The position numbers were made by a program, and so were the translations under genes. The notes below the pieces were generated by a model. It saw only the letters and a program-made list of their open reading frames with translations. It was not told the origin of the DNA and did no database searches. 6,734 nt of DNA from Nitriliruptoraceae bacterium (GTDB lineage: Bacteria; Actinomycetota; Nitriliruptoria; Nitriliruptorales; Nitriliruptoraceae): contig SKLC01000097.1 in assembly GCA_007123425.1 (NCBI GenBank), positions 1 to 6,734 on the forward strand. The letters run 5' to 3'. Shown piece by piece: positions 1 through 6,734 of this stretch (positions within the stretch are counted from its first letter, which is position 1; each line of letters opens with the position of its first letter).

Positions 1-356
1 GCCTGGCCCTCGACGCGGCGATCGATGCGCTCGAGGACGCCGGCTACGACTTCTCGATCCGCGACGTCGAGACCGCGGACGACGACGCCGTCGACCGGGT
101 GGTCGGCCAGACGCCCGACGGTGGCAGCCCGCCGTCCGCGCGCGACGCCACGGTGCGGCTCGACGTCGGGGCCCCCGCGCCCGAGCCGGAGGAGGACGAC
201 GACCCGCCCGACAACGGCAACGGAGGCGGTCAGGGCGCCGACGACGAGGACGACGAGAACGACGACGGGGACGACGACGGGGACGACGAGGACGACGGTC
301 CCGGCAGCGGCCGTGGGCCGGGCGACGAGGGCCCACCGGGCCAGGACGACGACTGA
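1..356 (+). CDS. PASTA-domain protein, probably class A penicillin-binding protein (3' end only)
   Basis: Only the last 117 codons are in the window, in the frame starting at base 3 and ending at TGA 354-356. Visible residues 10-56 read as one PASTA repeat: a GY pair at 14-15, then VVGQTPDGG at 33-41, then a closing VRLDVG at 51-56. PASTA domains bind muropeptide or beta-lactam-like ligands and occur at the C-termini of actinobacterial PonA-type transglycosylase/transpeptidases and of PknB-type kinases. The PBP is favoured because a YkuE-like phosphoesterase follows directly, a common actinobacterial arrangement, and because the PASTA repeat is followed by a disordered tail. That tail (57-117) is unusually acidic: 28 Asp/Glu against one Arg, with Gly and Pro. 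The protein would be membrane-anchored with this end outside the cell. The catalytic domains lie outside the window, so the PBP assignment is inference. Confidence 0.72.
   Translation, partial: LALDAAIDALEDAGYDFSIRDVETADDDAVDRVVGQTPDGGSPPSARDATVRLDVGAPAPEPEEDDDPPDNGNGGGQGADDEDDENDDGDDDGDDEDDGPGSGRGPGDEGPPGQDDD
240..296 (+). repeat. GAC/GAG codon-run low-complexity tract
   Basis: A run made almost entirely of GAC and GAG codons with occasional GGG or AAC. It includes two perfect tandem copies of the 12-mer GACGACGGGGAC at 261-272 and 273-284. It encodes the acidic core of the PASTA protein's tail. Such tracts are prone to slippage and probably vary in length between strains. Confidence 0.8.
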
Positions 357-372
357 TGGCGGTCGGGCACCG

Positions 373-1269
373 GTGAGCACGTGGACACGCGCGCTGACGG
401 CGGGCGTGGGCCTGGGCGCTGCTGGCCTCGCCTACGCGACGCTCGTGGAGCCGCGCTGGTACGCCCTACGCCGCGTCCGGGTGCCGGGCGTGCTCCGAGA
501 ACCGGCCGCGGGGCCGCTGCGCGTCCTGCACGTCAGCGACGTGCATCTCGTCGCCGGCCAGCACCACCGGACCCGGTTCCTGGCCTCGCTGTCGGAGCTC
601 GACCACCACCTGGTGGTCGTCACCGGCGACCTCCTGGGCGGGGTCGGCACCGAGCGCCTGGCGGCCCGCGCGATGGCGCCGCTGACCACGGGCGGGCGGC
701 CCGGACTGGTCGTGCTGGGCTCCAACGACCTGTACGGGCCCGTGCCGAAGTCGCCGCTGGCCTACCTGACGCGGCCCGAGCGGCGTGTCCACGGCACGCC
801 CCTGGACACGCCGGCGCTGATCGACGAGCTCGCCCGGGTGGGCTACCGCACCGTGCGCGCCGAGGCCCTGACCGTCGACACCCCCGTGGGGCGGGTGGCG
901 GTCGGGGGCATGGACGACCCGCACCTCGACCCCGCGGTGATCCCGCCCGTCGACCGGATCCGGCTCAGCGACCCGACGGCGGTGCTGCGTCTGGGCCTGG
1001 TGCATGCGCCCTACCTGCTCGCGCTGGGCCGCCTGCGTGCCGCCGGCTACGACCTGCTGCTGTCCGGGCACACGCACGGGGGCCAGCTGCGCATCCCGGG
1101 CGTGGGCCCGCTCGTCGCCAACTGCGACCTGCCGCTGTCCCAGGCGCGCGGCCTGTCACGCCACGACGGGGGGTGGCTCCACGTCTCCGCCGGGCTCGGG
1201 CACAGCCGCTACGCGCCGGTGCGCTTCGCCTGCCGGCCGGAGGCCACCCTGCTCGAGCTCACCGCCTGA
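373..1269 (+). CDS. YkuE-like calcineurin-type metallophosphoesterase, membrane-anchored
   Basis: Encodes 298 aa from GTG 373. The same frame stays open far upstream, but that stretch overlaps the PASTA gene and reads as Arg/Thr-rich shadow sequence, so the first start after the upstream stop is preferred. The Shine-Dalgarno is weak; the 16-base gap to the upstream stop suggests translational coupling. The residues for a two-metal calcineurin-like site are present in order: D56 and H58 (SDVH), D86 (TGDLLG), N119 (GSND, where many relatives have GNHD), H211 (VHAPY), and H233/H235 (SGHTHGGQ). Residues 6-24 are hydrophobic and look like an uncleaved signal anchor, which would place the enzyme at the membrane. 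Known YkuE relatives are extracytoplasmic phosphoesterases; some act on lipid or cell-wall substrates. Position after a PBP gene fits an envelope role, but the substrate cannot be read from the sequence. Confidence 0.88.
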   Translation: MSTWTRALTAGVGLGAAGLAYATLVEPRWYALRRVRVPGVLREPAAGPLRVLHVSDVHLVAGQHHRTRFLASLSELDHHLVVVTGDLLGGVGTERLAARAMAPLTTGGRPGLVVLGSNDLYGPVPKSPLAYLTRPERRVHGTPLDTPALIDELARVGYRTVRAEALTVDTPVGRVAVGGMDDPHLDPAVIPPVDRIRLSDPTAVLRLGLVHAPYLLALGRLRAAGYDLLLSGHTHGGQLRIPGVGPLVANCDLPLSQARGLSRHDGGWLHVSAGLGHSRYAPVRFACRPEATLLELTA

Positions 1270-1274
1270 CGCGC

Positions 1275-1296
1275 GGCCCCTGCCCAGCACGGGGCC
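1275..1296 (+). terminator. candidate terminator hairpin after the phosphoesterase
   Basis: GGCCCC (1275-1280) pairs with GGGGCC (1291-1296). It can extend inward by TG/CA with one bulged C, leaving a short CCCAG loop. It lies five bases after the stop codon. There is no T-tract, as is usual in high-GC actinobacteria. The stem is short, so confidence is moderate. Confidence 0.45.
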
Positions 1297-1354
1297 CGAG
1301 TCGCCCGCGGCCCGAGGCCCGACGCGCCGTCGTCCCCGCCGTGTGCCGCCGCGG

Positions 1355-1384
1355 TTCGCTTGCCCCAGGGAGCACGTGTACCCT
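1355..1384 (+). promoter_or_regulatory. candidate promoter of the tRNA-Pro gene
   Basis: TTCGCT at 1355-1360 and TACCCT at 1379-1384 are separated by 18 bases. TACCCT fits the actinobacterial -10 pattern TAnnnT and is preceded by TG two bases upstream (extended -10 style, TGTACCCT at 1377-1384). The predicted start near 1391 would give about a 30-base leader before the tRNA. The rest of the 1270-1421 gap shows nothing else beyond hairpins. Confidence 0.45.
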
Positions 1385-1421
1385 CCCGAATCGCTCCCGT
1401 TCGGGAGCCCTCACACGACGC

Positions 1422-1499
1422 CGGGATGTAGCGCAGCTTGGTTAGCGCGCCTCGTTCGGGACGAGGAGGTCGGCGGTTCGAATCCGCCCATCCCGACCA
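1422..1499 (+). tRNA. tRNA-Pro (anticodon CGG)
   Basis: A complete 78-base cloverleaf can be drawn by hand. The acceptor stem CGGGATG pairs with CATCCCG; the D stem is GCGC/GCGC; the anticodon stem is CCTCG/CGAGG around loop TTCGGGA; the T stem is GGCGG/CCGCC around TTCGAAT. The anticodon CGG is at 1457-1459 and reads CCG. C1 pairing with G72 is the usual proline signature in bacteria, and the anticodon arm matches E. coli proK. The 3' CCA is encoded (1497-1499). In a genome this GC-rich, CCG should be a very common proline codon. Confidence 0.97.
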
Positions 1500-1514
1500 T
1501 CGCGTGTGAGCGTC

Positions 1515-1551
1515 ACGGGAGGCGCGGCCGATCTCGGGCCGCGCCTCCCGT
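1515..1551 (+). terminator. perfect 15-bp hairpin after tRNA-Pro
   Basis: ACGGGAGGCGCGGCC (1515-1529) and its exact reverse complement (1537-1551) flank a 7-base loop. It begins 16 bases after the tRNA CCA end and stops before the Shine-Dalgarno of the next gene. It is most simply the tRNA terminator, lacking a T-tract. If read-through occurs it would sit in the 5' leader of the MazG gene. Confidence 0.75.
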
Positions 1552-1567
1552 CGTCGTGGCCGACGAC

Positions 1568-1573
1568 GAGGAG
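1568..1573 (+). promoter_or_regulatory. Shine-Dalgarno of the MazG gene
   Basis: GAGGAG lies seven bases before GTG 1581. This site decides the start and excludes the upstream GTG at 1506. Confidence 0.75.
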
Positions 1574-1580
1574 CGCGGGC

Positions 1581-1859
1581 GTGGAGATCGAGCGGCTGCA
1601 GGCGATGGTTCGCGACACCTACGGCGCCCGCGACCGAGCCCGCGGCGTGGAGGGCACCTTCGCGTGGTTCGTCGAGGAGGTCGGGGAGCTGTCCCGCGCG
1701 ATCCACCGCCAGGGCCACGACGAGCGGATGCAGGAGTTCTCCGACGTGCTGGCCTGGCTGGCATCGCTGGCGGAGCTGACCGGCGTCGACCTGGCCGAGG
1801 CCGCCACCCGCTACGCGGACCGGTGCCCCAAGTGCGACGCCAGCCCCTGCGTCTGCTGA
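1581..1859 (+). CDS. small MazG-type nucleotide pyrophosphohydrolase
   Basis: Encodes 92 aa from GTG 1581, which has GAGGAG at 1568-1573 seven bases upstream. An earlier in-frame GTG at 1506 is rejected because it would translate through the 15-bp hairpin and adds unrelated residues. The MazG fold signature is visible: E33xxE36 in FVEEVGEL, then E52xxD55 in EFSDVLAW. These are the acidic residues that bind magnesium in all-alpha NTP pyrophosphohydrolases, which split (d)NTPs to NMP and pyrophosphate and can clear non-canonical nucleotides. The size fits single-domain MazG-like proteins rather than the two-domain E. coli MazG. The C-terminus carries C82-x2-C85-x4-C90-x-C92, which may bind zinc. 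It sits alone between two hairpins, with no close partner gene; the nucleotide substrate is not predictable. Confidence 0.88.
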   Translation: MEIERLQAMVRDTYGARDRARGVEGTFAWFVEEVGELSRAIHRQGHDERMQEFSDVLAWLASLAELTGVDLAEAATRYADRCPKCDASPCVC

Positions 1860-1947
1860 CACCCCGGAGGCTGCGTCTGTCGTGTGGCCCCGGCGGCCGC
1901 TCCGGGTGACCCTACGTGCTTCGTCCCTCGCGGGACCGGCCAGCGCG

Positions 1948-1972
1948 GAGCCCCGGGCCGGGCCCGGGGCTC
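1948..1972. terminator. bidirectional terminator hairpin between convergent genes
   Basis: GAGCCCCGGGCC (1948-1959) and GGCCCGGGGCTC (1961-1972) are exact inverted arms around one base. In practice this folds as a 10-bp stem with a 5-base loop. It lies between the convergent MazG (+) and BCCT (-) genes, so it can serve both. A smaller GTCCC/GGGAC hairpin with a TCGC loop lies just to its left (1923-1936). Nothing else is evident in the 1860-2010 gap. Confidence 0.7.
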
Positions 1973-2010
1973 GTGACGGTGCGCTCGATGCGGACGACGC
2001 CGGTCGGGCG

Positions 2011-3759
2011 TCAGGTCTCGCCGCGGGCGTCGGGCGGCGCGGGTGGGCCACCCGCGGATCGGCCGCCGTTGCCGGAGGCCTCGAGCTCCTCGGCCCACTG
2101 GTCGAGCTCCTGCTCGCGTAGGTCGAGCTCCTTGGACTTGAGCTCGAGCTCCCGCTCCCGCTGCTCACGCTCCCGCTTGGTGGCCTCGGGGATCGTGGCG
2201 GGCAGGTCGCGCTGTCGGCCCCGGGGGGCGCGTGGCAGGTCCTCGCGCAGCCCCTTGAGCAGCGACCAGATCGCGAACACCAGCACGACCGCGAAGGGCA
2301 GCCCGGCAGCGATCGCCGCAGCCTGCAGCCCGTCCAGGCCGGCCTCCCCGCCGGCCAGCAGCAGGGCAGCGGCCAGCACACCCTCGGTGACGGCCCAGAA
2401 CACCCGGGTCTGCACCGCCGGGTGGAGGTCACCGCCCGAGGTGAGCATGTCGATGACGAAGGAGCCGGAGTCGGAGCTGGTGACGAAGAACACCGCCACG
2501 ACGAAGATCGTCAGCAGCGACAGCCCGGTCACCAGGCCACCGGGGATCCCGAGGTTCTCCAGCAGGACGAACATCCCCACGTCGGTGCCCTGCTCCAGCA
2601 CCCCGTCGACCACGCCCTCGGTCTCCAGCGCGGTGTTGCCGAAGATCGTGAACCAGGCGAAGGACACCACCGTGGGGGCGACCAGCACGCCCAGCACGAA
2701 CTCCCGGATCGTGCGGCCGTAGGAGACGCGGGCGATGAACATGCCCACGAAGGGCGACCAGGAGATCCACCACGCCCAGTAGAAGATCGTCCAGGCGTCG
2801 AGGAACTCGCGTGCGCCCTCGTCGTAGCTGCCGGTCAGCAGCAGCGTGTTGATCATGTTCTGCAGGTAGCTGCCGGTGTTGTCCACGAAGGCGAAGATGA
2901 GGAACAGCGTGGGCCCGGCGACCATCACCGAGACCGCCAGCAGCGCGGCCGCTGCCATGTTGATCTGCGACAGGCGCTTGATGCCCTTGTCCAGCCCCCC
3001 GATCACCGAGAGCGTGGCCATCGCGGTGATCACCGCGATGATGAGCACCATCCCGCCGCTGCCCGGGTCCCAGTCGCTGACGTAGCCGATGCCCGCCGCG
3101 ATCTGGGTCACGCCCAGGCCCAGCGAGGTCACGATCCCGAACATGGTGGCCACGACCGACACGATGTCGATCACGTGCCCGATCGGGCCCTCCACCCGGT
3201 CACCGAGCAGCGGCCGGAACAGCTGCCGCACCGTCATCGGCAGGCCCCGGCGGAAGCCGAAGTACGCCAGGCCGAGCCCGATGATCGCGTACACGGCCCA
3301 GGGGCTGAAGCCCCAGTGGTGGAAGACGAAGTTCATCGACTCCTGGGCGGCCGCGGTCGACTGGCTCTCCGCGAACGGCGGCGCGTCGAAGATGAAGACG
3401 GGCTCCGCCACGCCCCAGAACACCAGGCCGATGCCCATGCCCGCGCTGAACAGCATCGCGAACCATGCGCCGGTGCTGTAGTCGGGCTTCGCGTCGTCGG
3501 GCCCGAGCCTGATCCGTGCGTACGGGCTGACCACCAGGAAGACGGCGGTGACGAGCAGCGCGGCCATCACCAGGATGTAGAACCACCCGAAGGTGCCCTC
3601 CAGGAACAGCCGGGTCTCGGTGAAGACCTCCTCGGCGACGTTGGGGACCGCCATCGCGAAGATCGCGACCGCGAGGATCACGACCGCCGAGACCGGGAAC
3701 ACCACCGGGTGGATGGTGTCCCGCAACCGTCGGGTGCCTGCCTCCGTGTCCGTGCTCAC
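2011..3759 (-). CDS. BCCT-family transporter, BetP-like (probable Na+/glycine betaine symporter)
   Basis: Encodes 582 aa from GTG 3759; the start is supported by GGAG seven bases upstream. A longer open frame to 3867 adds a 36-residue Arg/Ala-rich stretch with no homologous look. About twelve hydrophobic segments span residues 18-505. Family hallmarks are clear: GMGIGLVFWGVAEP at 107-120, and WTIFYWAWWISWSPFVGMF at 323-341, nearly identical to C. glutamicum BetP. The aromatic betaine cage is conserved: W149, W154 and Y157 (BetP W189, W194, Y197), plus W330, W331 and W334 (BetP W373, W374, W377). GMGIG marks Na+-coupled betaine carriers, unlike CaiT. It should import compatible solutes across the cytoplasmic membrane under osmotic stress. 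The cytoplasmic tail after about 505 has a basic patch, then a charged helix predicted as coiled coil at about 525-560, replacing the BetP osmosensing tail. Exact substrate (betaine, ectoine, proline or choline) remains inference. Confidence 0.93.
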   Translation of the reverse strand: MSTDTEAGTRRLRDTIHPVVFPVSAVVILAVAIFAMAVPNVAEEVFTETRLFLEGTFGWFYILVMAALLVTAVFLVVSPYARIRLGPDDAKPDYSTGAWFAMLFSAGMGIGLVFWGVAEPVFIFDAPPFAESQSTAAAQESMNFVFHHWGFSPWAVYAIIGLGLAYFGFRRGLPMTVRQLFRPLLGDRVEGPIGHVIDIVSVVATMFGIVTSLGLGVTQIAAGIGYVSDWDPGSGGMVLIIAVITAMATLSVIGGLDKGIKRLSQINMAAAALLAVSVMVAGPTLFLIFAFVDNTGSYLQNMINTLLLTGSYDEGAREFLDAWTIFYWAWWISWSPFVGMFIARVSYGRTIREFVLGVLVAPTVVSFAWFTIFGNTALETEGVVDGVLEQGTDVGMFVLLENLGIPGGLVTGLSLLTIFVVAVFFVTSSDSGSFVIDMLTSGGDLHPAVQTRVFWAVTEGVLAAALLLAGGEAGLDGLQAAAIAAGLPFAVVLVFAIWSLLKGLREDLPRAPRGRQRDLPATIPEATKREREQRERELELKSKELDLREQELDQWAEELEASGNGGRSAGGPPAPPDARGET

Positions 3760-3903
3760 CAGTCTTCTCCCTTCGTCATCGGCGCCCCGTCGTGGGACCA
3801 ACGACAGCGCCGACGCCGCGGGAGTGGTACTGGTCGTCCCCGGTCTCCGAGGAGAGCGTCGGGCCATCCGTCGCCAGTCTTGCGCGTGGAGCCTAACGAC
3901 TCA
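3760..3903 (-). other. leader/promoter region of the BCCT gene
   Basis: This non-coding stretch is where the transporter's promoter should lie. The only candidate I see is a weak -10-like TAGGCT on the - strand at 3890-3895, just after the second hairpin, without a good -35 partner. No operator repeat or riboswitch could be recognised. Confidence 0.35.
3766..3775 (-). promoter_or_regulatory. Shine-Dalgarno region of the BCCT gene
   Basis: On the - strand the sequence reads GAAGGGAGAA and ends seven to ten bases before GTG 3759. It is purine-rich with a GGGAG core and supports that start over the longer frame beginning at 3867. Confidence 0.65.
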
Positions 3904-3935
3904 CCTGGCCGGACGTCGGAGTCTGTCCGGCCAGG
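3904..3935 (-). terminator. second hairpin after asd (11-bp perfect stem)
   Basis: CCTGGCCGGAC (3904-3914) and GTCCGGCCAGG (3925-3935) are exact inverted arms with a 10-base loop. On the - strand it lies downstream of the stronger hairpin at 3944-3970 and upstream of the BCCT leader. A backup terminator is the simplest reading; an operator for the transporter is possible. Confidence 0.55.
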
Positions 3936-3943
3936 GTCGCCCT

Positions 3944-3970
3944 CGGGCCCCGCGCGCGAGGCGGGGCCCG
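3944..3970 (-). terminator. terminator hairpin of the lysC-asd operon
   Basis: CGGGCCCCGC (3944-3953) and GCGGGGCCCG (3961-3970) form a perfect 10-bp stem with a 7-base loop, 22 bases past the asd stop. There is no T-tract, as is common for actinobacterial hairpin terminators. Confidence 0.7.
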
Positions 3971-3992
3971 GACCCGGGCGGCACCGGGTGGG

Positions 3993-5053
3993 TCAGCGCC
4001 CCTCGGCGACGAGCTCCGCGAGCTGGACGGCATTCAGGGCCGCGCCCTTGAGCAGGTTGTCGCCCACGACCCACAGGCCCAGGCTGTTGGGGTCGGCCAG
4101 GTCCTCGCGAATGCGGCCGACCATCACCTCGTCCCTGCCGGCCGAGGCCAGCGGGGTGGGGTAGGCCAGCTCCTCACCGTCGGCGTCCACGCCGTCGACG
4201 ACCTCCAGCCCGGGCGCATCGGCCAGGGCCTCGACCGCGGCCTTGCGGTCCACCGACTGCGAGAAGGTCAGGCGCGCCGAGATCCCGTGGCCGACGACCA
4301 CCGGCACCCGCACGCAGGTCGGCGAGACCTTCAGGGCGGGCGCCTCGAGGATCTTGCGCGACTCGTTGACGAGCTTCCACTCCTCGTCGGTGTGGCGCTC
4401 GTCGGTGAAGTTGCCGCAGTGGGCGAGCACGTTGAACGCGATCGCCTTGCTGAAGCTCTCCGCGTCGACGCCCGCCTCCGCGGCCGCGCCGTCGGAGACC
4501 AGCTGCTGCGGGTCGAGGTCGAGCAGCTGCCGCGCCTGGGTCAGCAGCTCGTCGATGCCGCCCTGGCCCGCGCCGCCCGCGGCCTGATAGCTCATCGCGA
4601 CCATCTCGGTCAGGCCGAACGCGGCGTGCAGGGGCTTGGCCGCCACCATCAGCACCATGGTGGTGCAGTTGGGGTTGGCGACGATGTTCTTGGGCCGGTC
4701 GCTGATGGCCTCGGGGTTGACCTCGCTGACCACCAGCGGGACCTGATCGTCCATGCGGAAGGCCGACGAGTTGTCGATGACGACCGCACCCTTCTCGGCG
4801 GCGACCGGCGCCCACTCCCTGGAGCGGCCCCCGCCGGCGGAGAACAGCGCGACGTCGACGCCCTCGAAGGCGTCCTCGGAGATGGCCTGCACCTCGACCT
4901 CGCCGCCCTTCCACGGCAGCTTCTTGCCGGCCGAGCGGTGGGAGGCGAGGTAGAGCGGGTCACCCTCGAGAGGGAAGTCGCGGCGCTCGAGCAGGCCACG
5001 CATCTGCTGGCCCACCGCGCCCGTGGCTCCGACGATCGCGACACGCAGCCCCA

Positions 5054-5054
<1 letters not shown>
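3993..5054 (-). CDS. asd: aspartate-semialdehyde dehydrogenase
   Basis: Encodes 353 aa from ATG 5054, a normal length for this family. The enzyme reduces aspartyl-4-phosphate to aspartate semialdehyde with NADPH in the cytoplasm. That is the branch point to lysine/diaminopimelate, threonine and methionine. The N-terminal Rossmann motif GATGAVG is at 9-15. SSAFR at 96-100 contributes to phosphate/substrate binding, and the catalytic cysteine is C130 in NPNCTT. Q157 lies in SYQAAGGAG; R249 and H256 (RVPVVVGHG) fit the substrate-binding arginine and acid/base histidine. The C-terminal DNLLKGAALNAVQ (332-344) is typical. The start is set by AGGGGG seven bases upstream, inside the end of lysC, and by the TGATG overlap with the lysC stop. 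Translational coupling to lysC is therefore likely. All key residues are present. Confidence 0.97.
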
Positions 5055-6295
<1,241 letters not shown>

Positions 6296-6531
6296 GAGCT
6301 CGTCGCCTCCTTGAGCGGGGCTTGCACCCTCATGCATGGCGCGCGTGACACGGGCCCGCGAGGTGCGAGGGCTGCCCCTTGGCGTTGCGGGAGAGAGCCG
6401 CCGCCGGTCGGCGGCGTCGGGCGGACATGGTACGGAGGTCGCCCCCCGGCATGCCACCCGGGCGCTGTACGAACGGTCGACCGCGCGGCGCGGGACGCCG
6501 TGGGCAGCGGGGTCAGCCACGCCGGAGCGCG
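6296..6531 (-). other. lysC upstream region (promoter and leader)
   Basis: This 236-base gap lies between the phosphoribosyltransferase stop and lysC. On the - strand a TACCAT at 6427-6432 could be a -10 (TAnnnT), without a convincing -35. Just inside the putative leader, GCCGCCG (6397-6403) and CGGCGGC (6409-6415) can form a 7-bp hairpin. Two 5-bp helices near the ribosome site are possible: 6374-6378 with 6317-6321, and 6362-6366 with 6324-6328. I recognise no known riboswitch, including the lysine class, and no strong terminator for the upstream gene. Confidence 0.4.
6306..6312 (-). promoter_or_regulatory. Shine-Dalgarno of lysC
   Basis: AAGGAGG on the - strand is ten bases before GTG 6295. 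The spacing is slightly long but the match is very strong, and no other start with homology support is nearby. Confidence 0.75.
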
Positions 6532-6734
6532 CTACCGCGGGTCGGTGAGGCCCGGCCGGGACCGGGCGCGGTCGAGCAGCTCGACGACGGTCGCGTCGTC
6601 GGTCTGGCCGAAGTCCCGGTACCACTGGCCGACCGCGGCGAACCCGCGGGGTGCGTGGAGGCAGATCACCTCGTCGGCCTCCGTCGCCAGCGCCGCGACG
6701 CTGTCGGGGGCGCCGACCGGCACCGCGAGCACCA
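6532..6734 (-). CDS. phosphoribosyltransferase family protein, COG1926-like (3' end only)
   Basis: Only the C-terminal 67 codons or so are present; the gene runs off the right edge and ends at TAG 6534-6532. The visible sequence begins VLAVPVGAP, then EADEVICLHAP, and then AVGQWYRDFGQTDD at about residues 33-46. This matches the end of predicted type I phosphoribosyltransferases of the COG1926 group, where the QWYxDFxQ stretch is characteristic. The PRPP-binding loop lies outside the window, so activity cannot be checked here. In actinobacteria these domains are sometimes fused to a dienelactone hydrolase-like domain. The gene is on the same strand as lysC but 236 bases upstream, so it is probably a separate unit. 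Its substrate is unknown. Confidence 0.8.
   Translation of the reverse strand, partial: VLAVPVGAPDSVAALATEADEVICLHAPRGFAAVGQWYRDFGQTDDATVVELLDRARSRPGLTDPR

Noticed and set aside
240..296. GAC-rich tract as a CRISPR or regulatory repeat array
   Set aside because: There are no spacers and the repeats keep the codon frame of the PASTA protein, so it is coding low-complexity sequence.
25..372. Upstream extension of the metallophosphoesterase frame
   Set aside because: It overlaps the PASTA gene out of frame and encodes Thr/Arg repeats complementary to the GAC tract. The homologous protein starts at GTG 373.
356..376. ATG overlapping the PASTA gene stop (TGATG)
   Set aside because: It opens only six codons before a stop and is not in the phosphoesterase frame.
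1209..2432. - strand open frame running through the tRNA, MazG and the BCCT 3' end
   Set aside because: It crosses a tRNA gene and two hairpins and has shadow composition.
3760..3867. N-terminal extension of the BCCT transporter
   Set aside because: The added 36 residues are low-complexity and lack a BCCT character. GTG 3759 has a good ribosome site.
2422..4164. Long + strand open frame (580 codons) opposite the BCCT gene and the end of asd
   Set aside because: It is His/Asp/Arg/Gln-rich with no recognisable domain. It crosses two terminator hairpins and mirrors clear genes on the other strand; it is a GC-bias shadow.
6296..6625. N-terminal extension of LysC, including the ATG at 6337
   Set aside because: Family members start at the residue encoded by GTG 6295, which has AAGGAGG upstream. 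The extension is not conserved in style and the ATG lacks a ribosome site.

Overview
The window is very GC-rich and uses many GTG starts. It carries class A PBP/PASTA, aspartokinase-ASD and tRNA genes of actinobacterial type, so it looks like ordinary chromosome from a high-GC Actinobacteriota. The protein sequences resemble actinobacterial homologues (for example, LysC closely follows the mycobacterial/corynebacterial pattern). I cannot assign a genus.

Left part, + strand (1-1859). The window opens inside the 3' end of a gene for a PASTA-domain protein, most likely a class A penicillin-binding protein with a very acidic tail. Sixteen bases later comes a membrane-anchored YkuE-like metallophosphoesterase. 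A tRNA-Pro(CGG) gene follows with its own candidate promoter and a perfect 15-bp hairpin downstream. Next is a small MazG-type nucleotide pyrophosphohydrolase with a cysteine-rich C-terminus.

Right part, - strand (1948-6734). A strong hairpin at 1948-1972 separates the convergent MazG and BCCT genes. Reading in the direction of transcription, right to left, there are four genes. First is the 3' end of a COG1926-like phosphoribosyltransferase, cut by the window edge. Then come lysC (aspartokinase) and asd (aspartate-semialdehyde dehydrogenase), which overlap by one base (TGATG) and make the first two steps from aspartate to lysine, threonine and methionine (and to diaminopimelate for cell wall). 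After two tandem hairpins comes a BetP-like sodium/betaine transporter of the BCCT family.

The most notable signal is inside lysC. A perfect AGGAGG and an in-frame GTG (5554) sit exactly where the separate beta subunit of corynebacterial aspartokinase begins, so this gene probably encodes two nested products. Otherwise the window is mostly housekeeping. I saw no CRISPR array, insertion sequence, phage gene or evident new defence or biosynthetic system.
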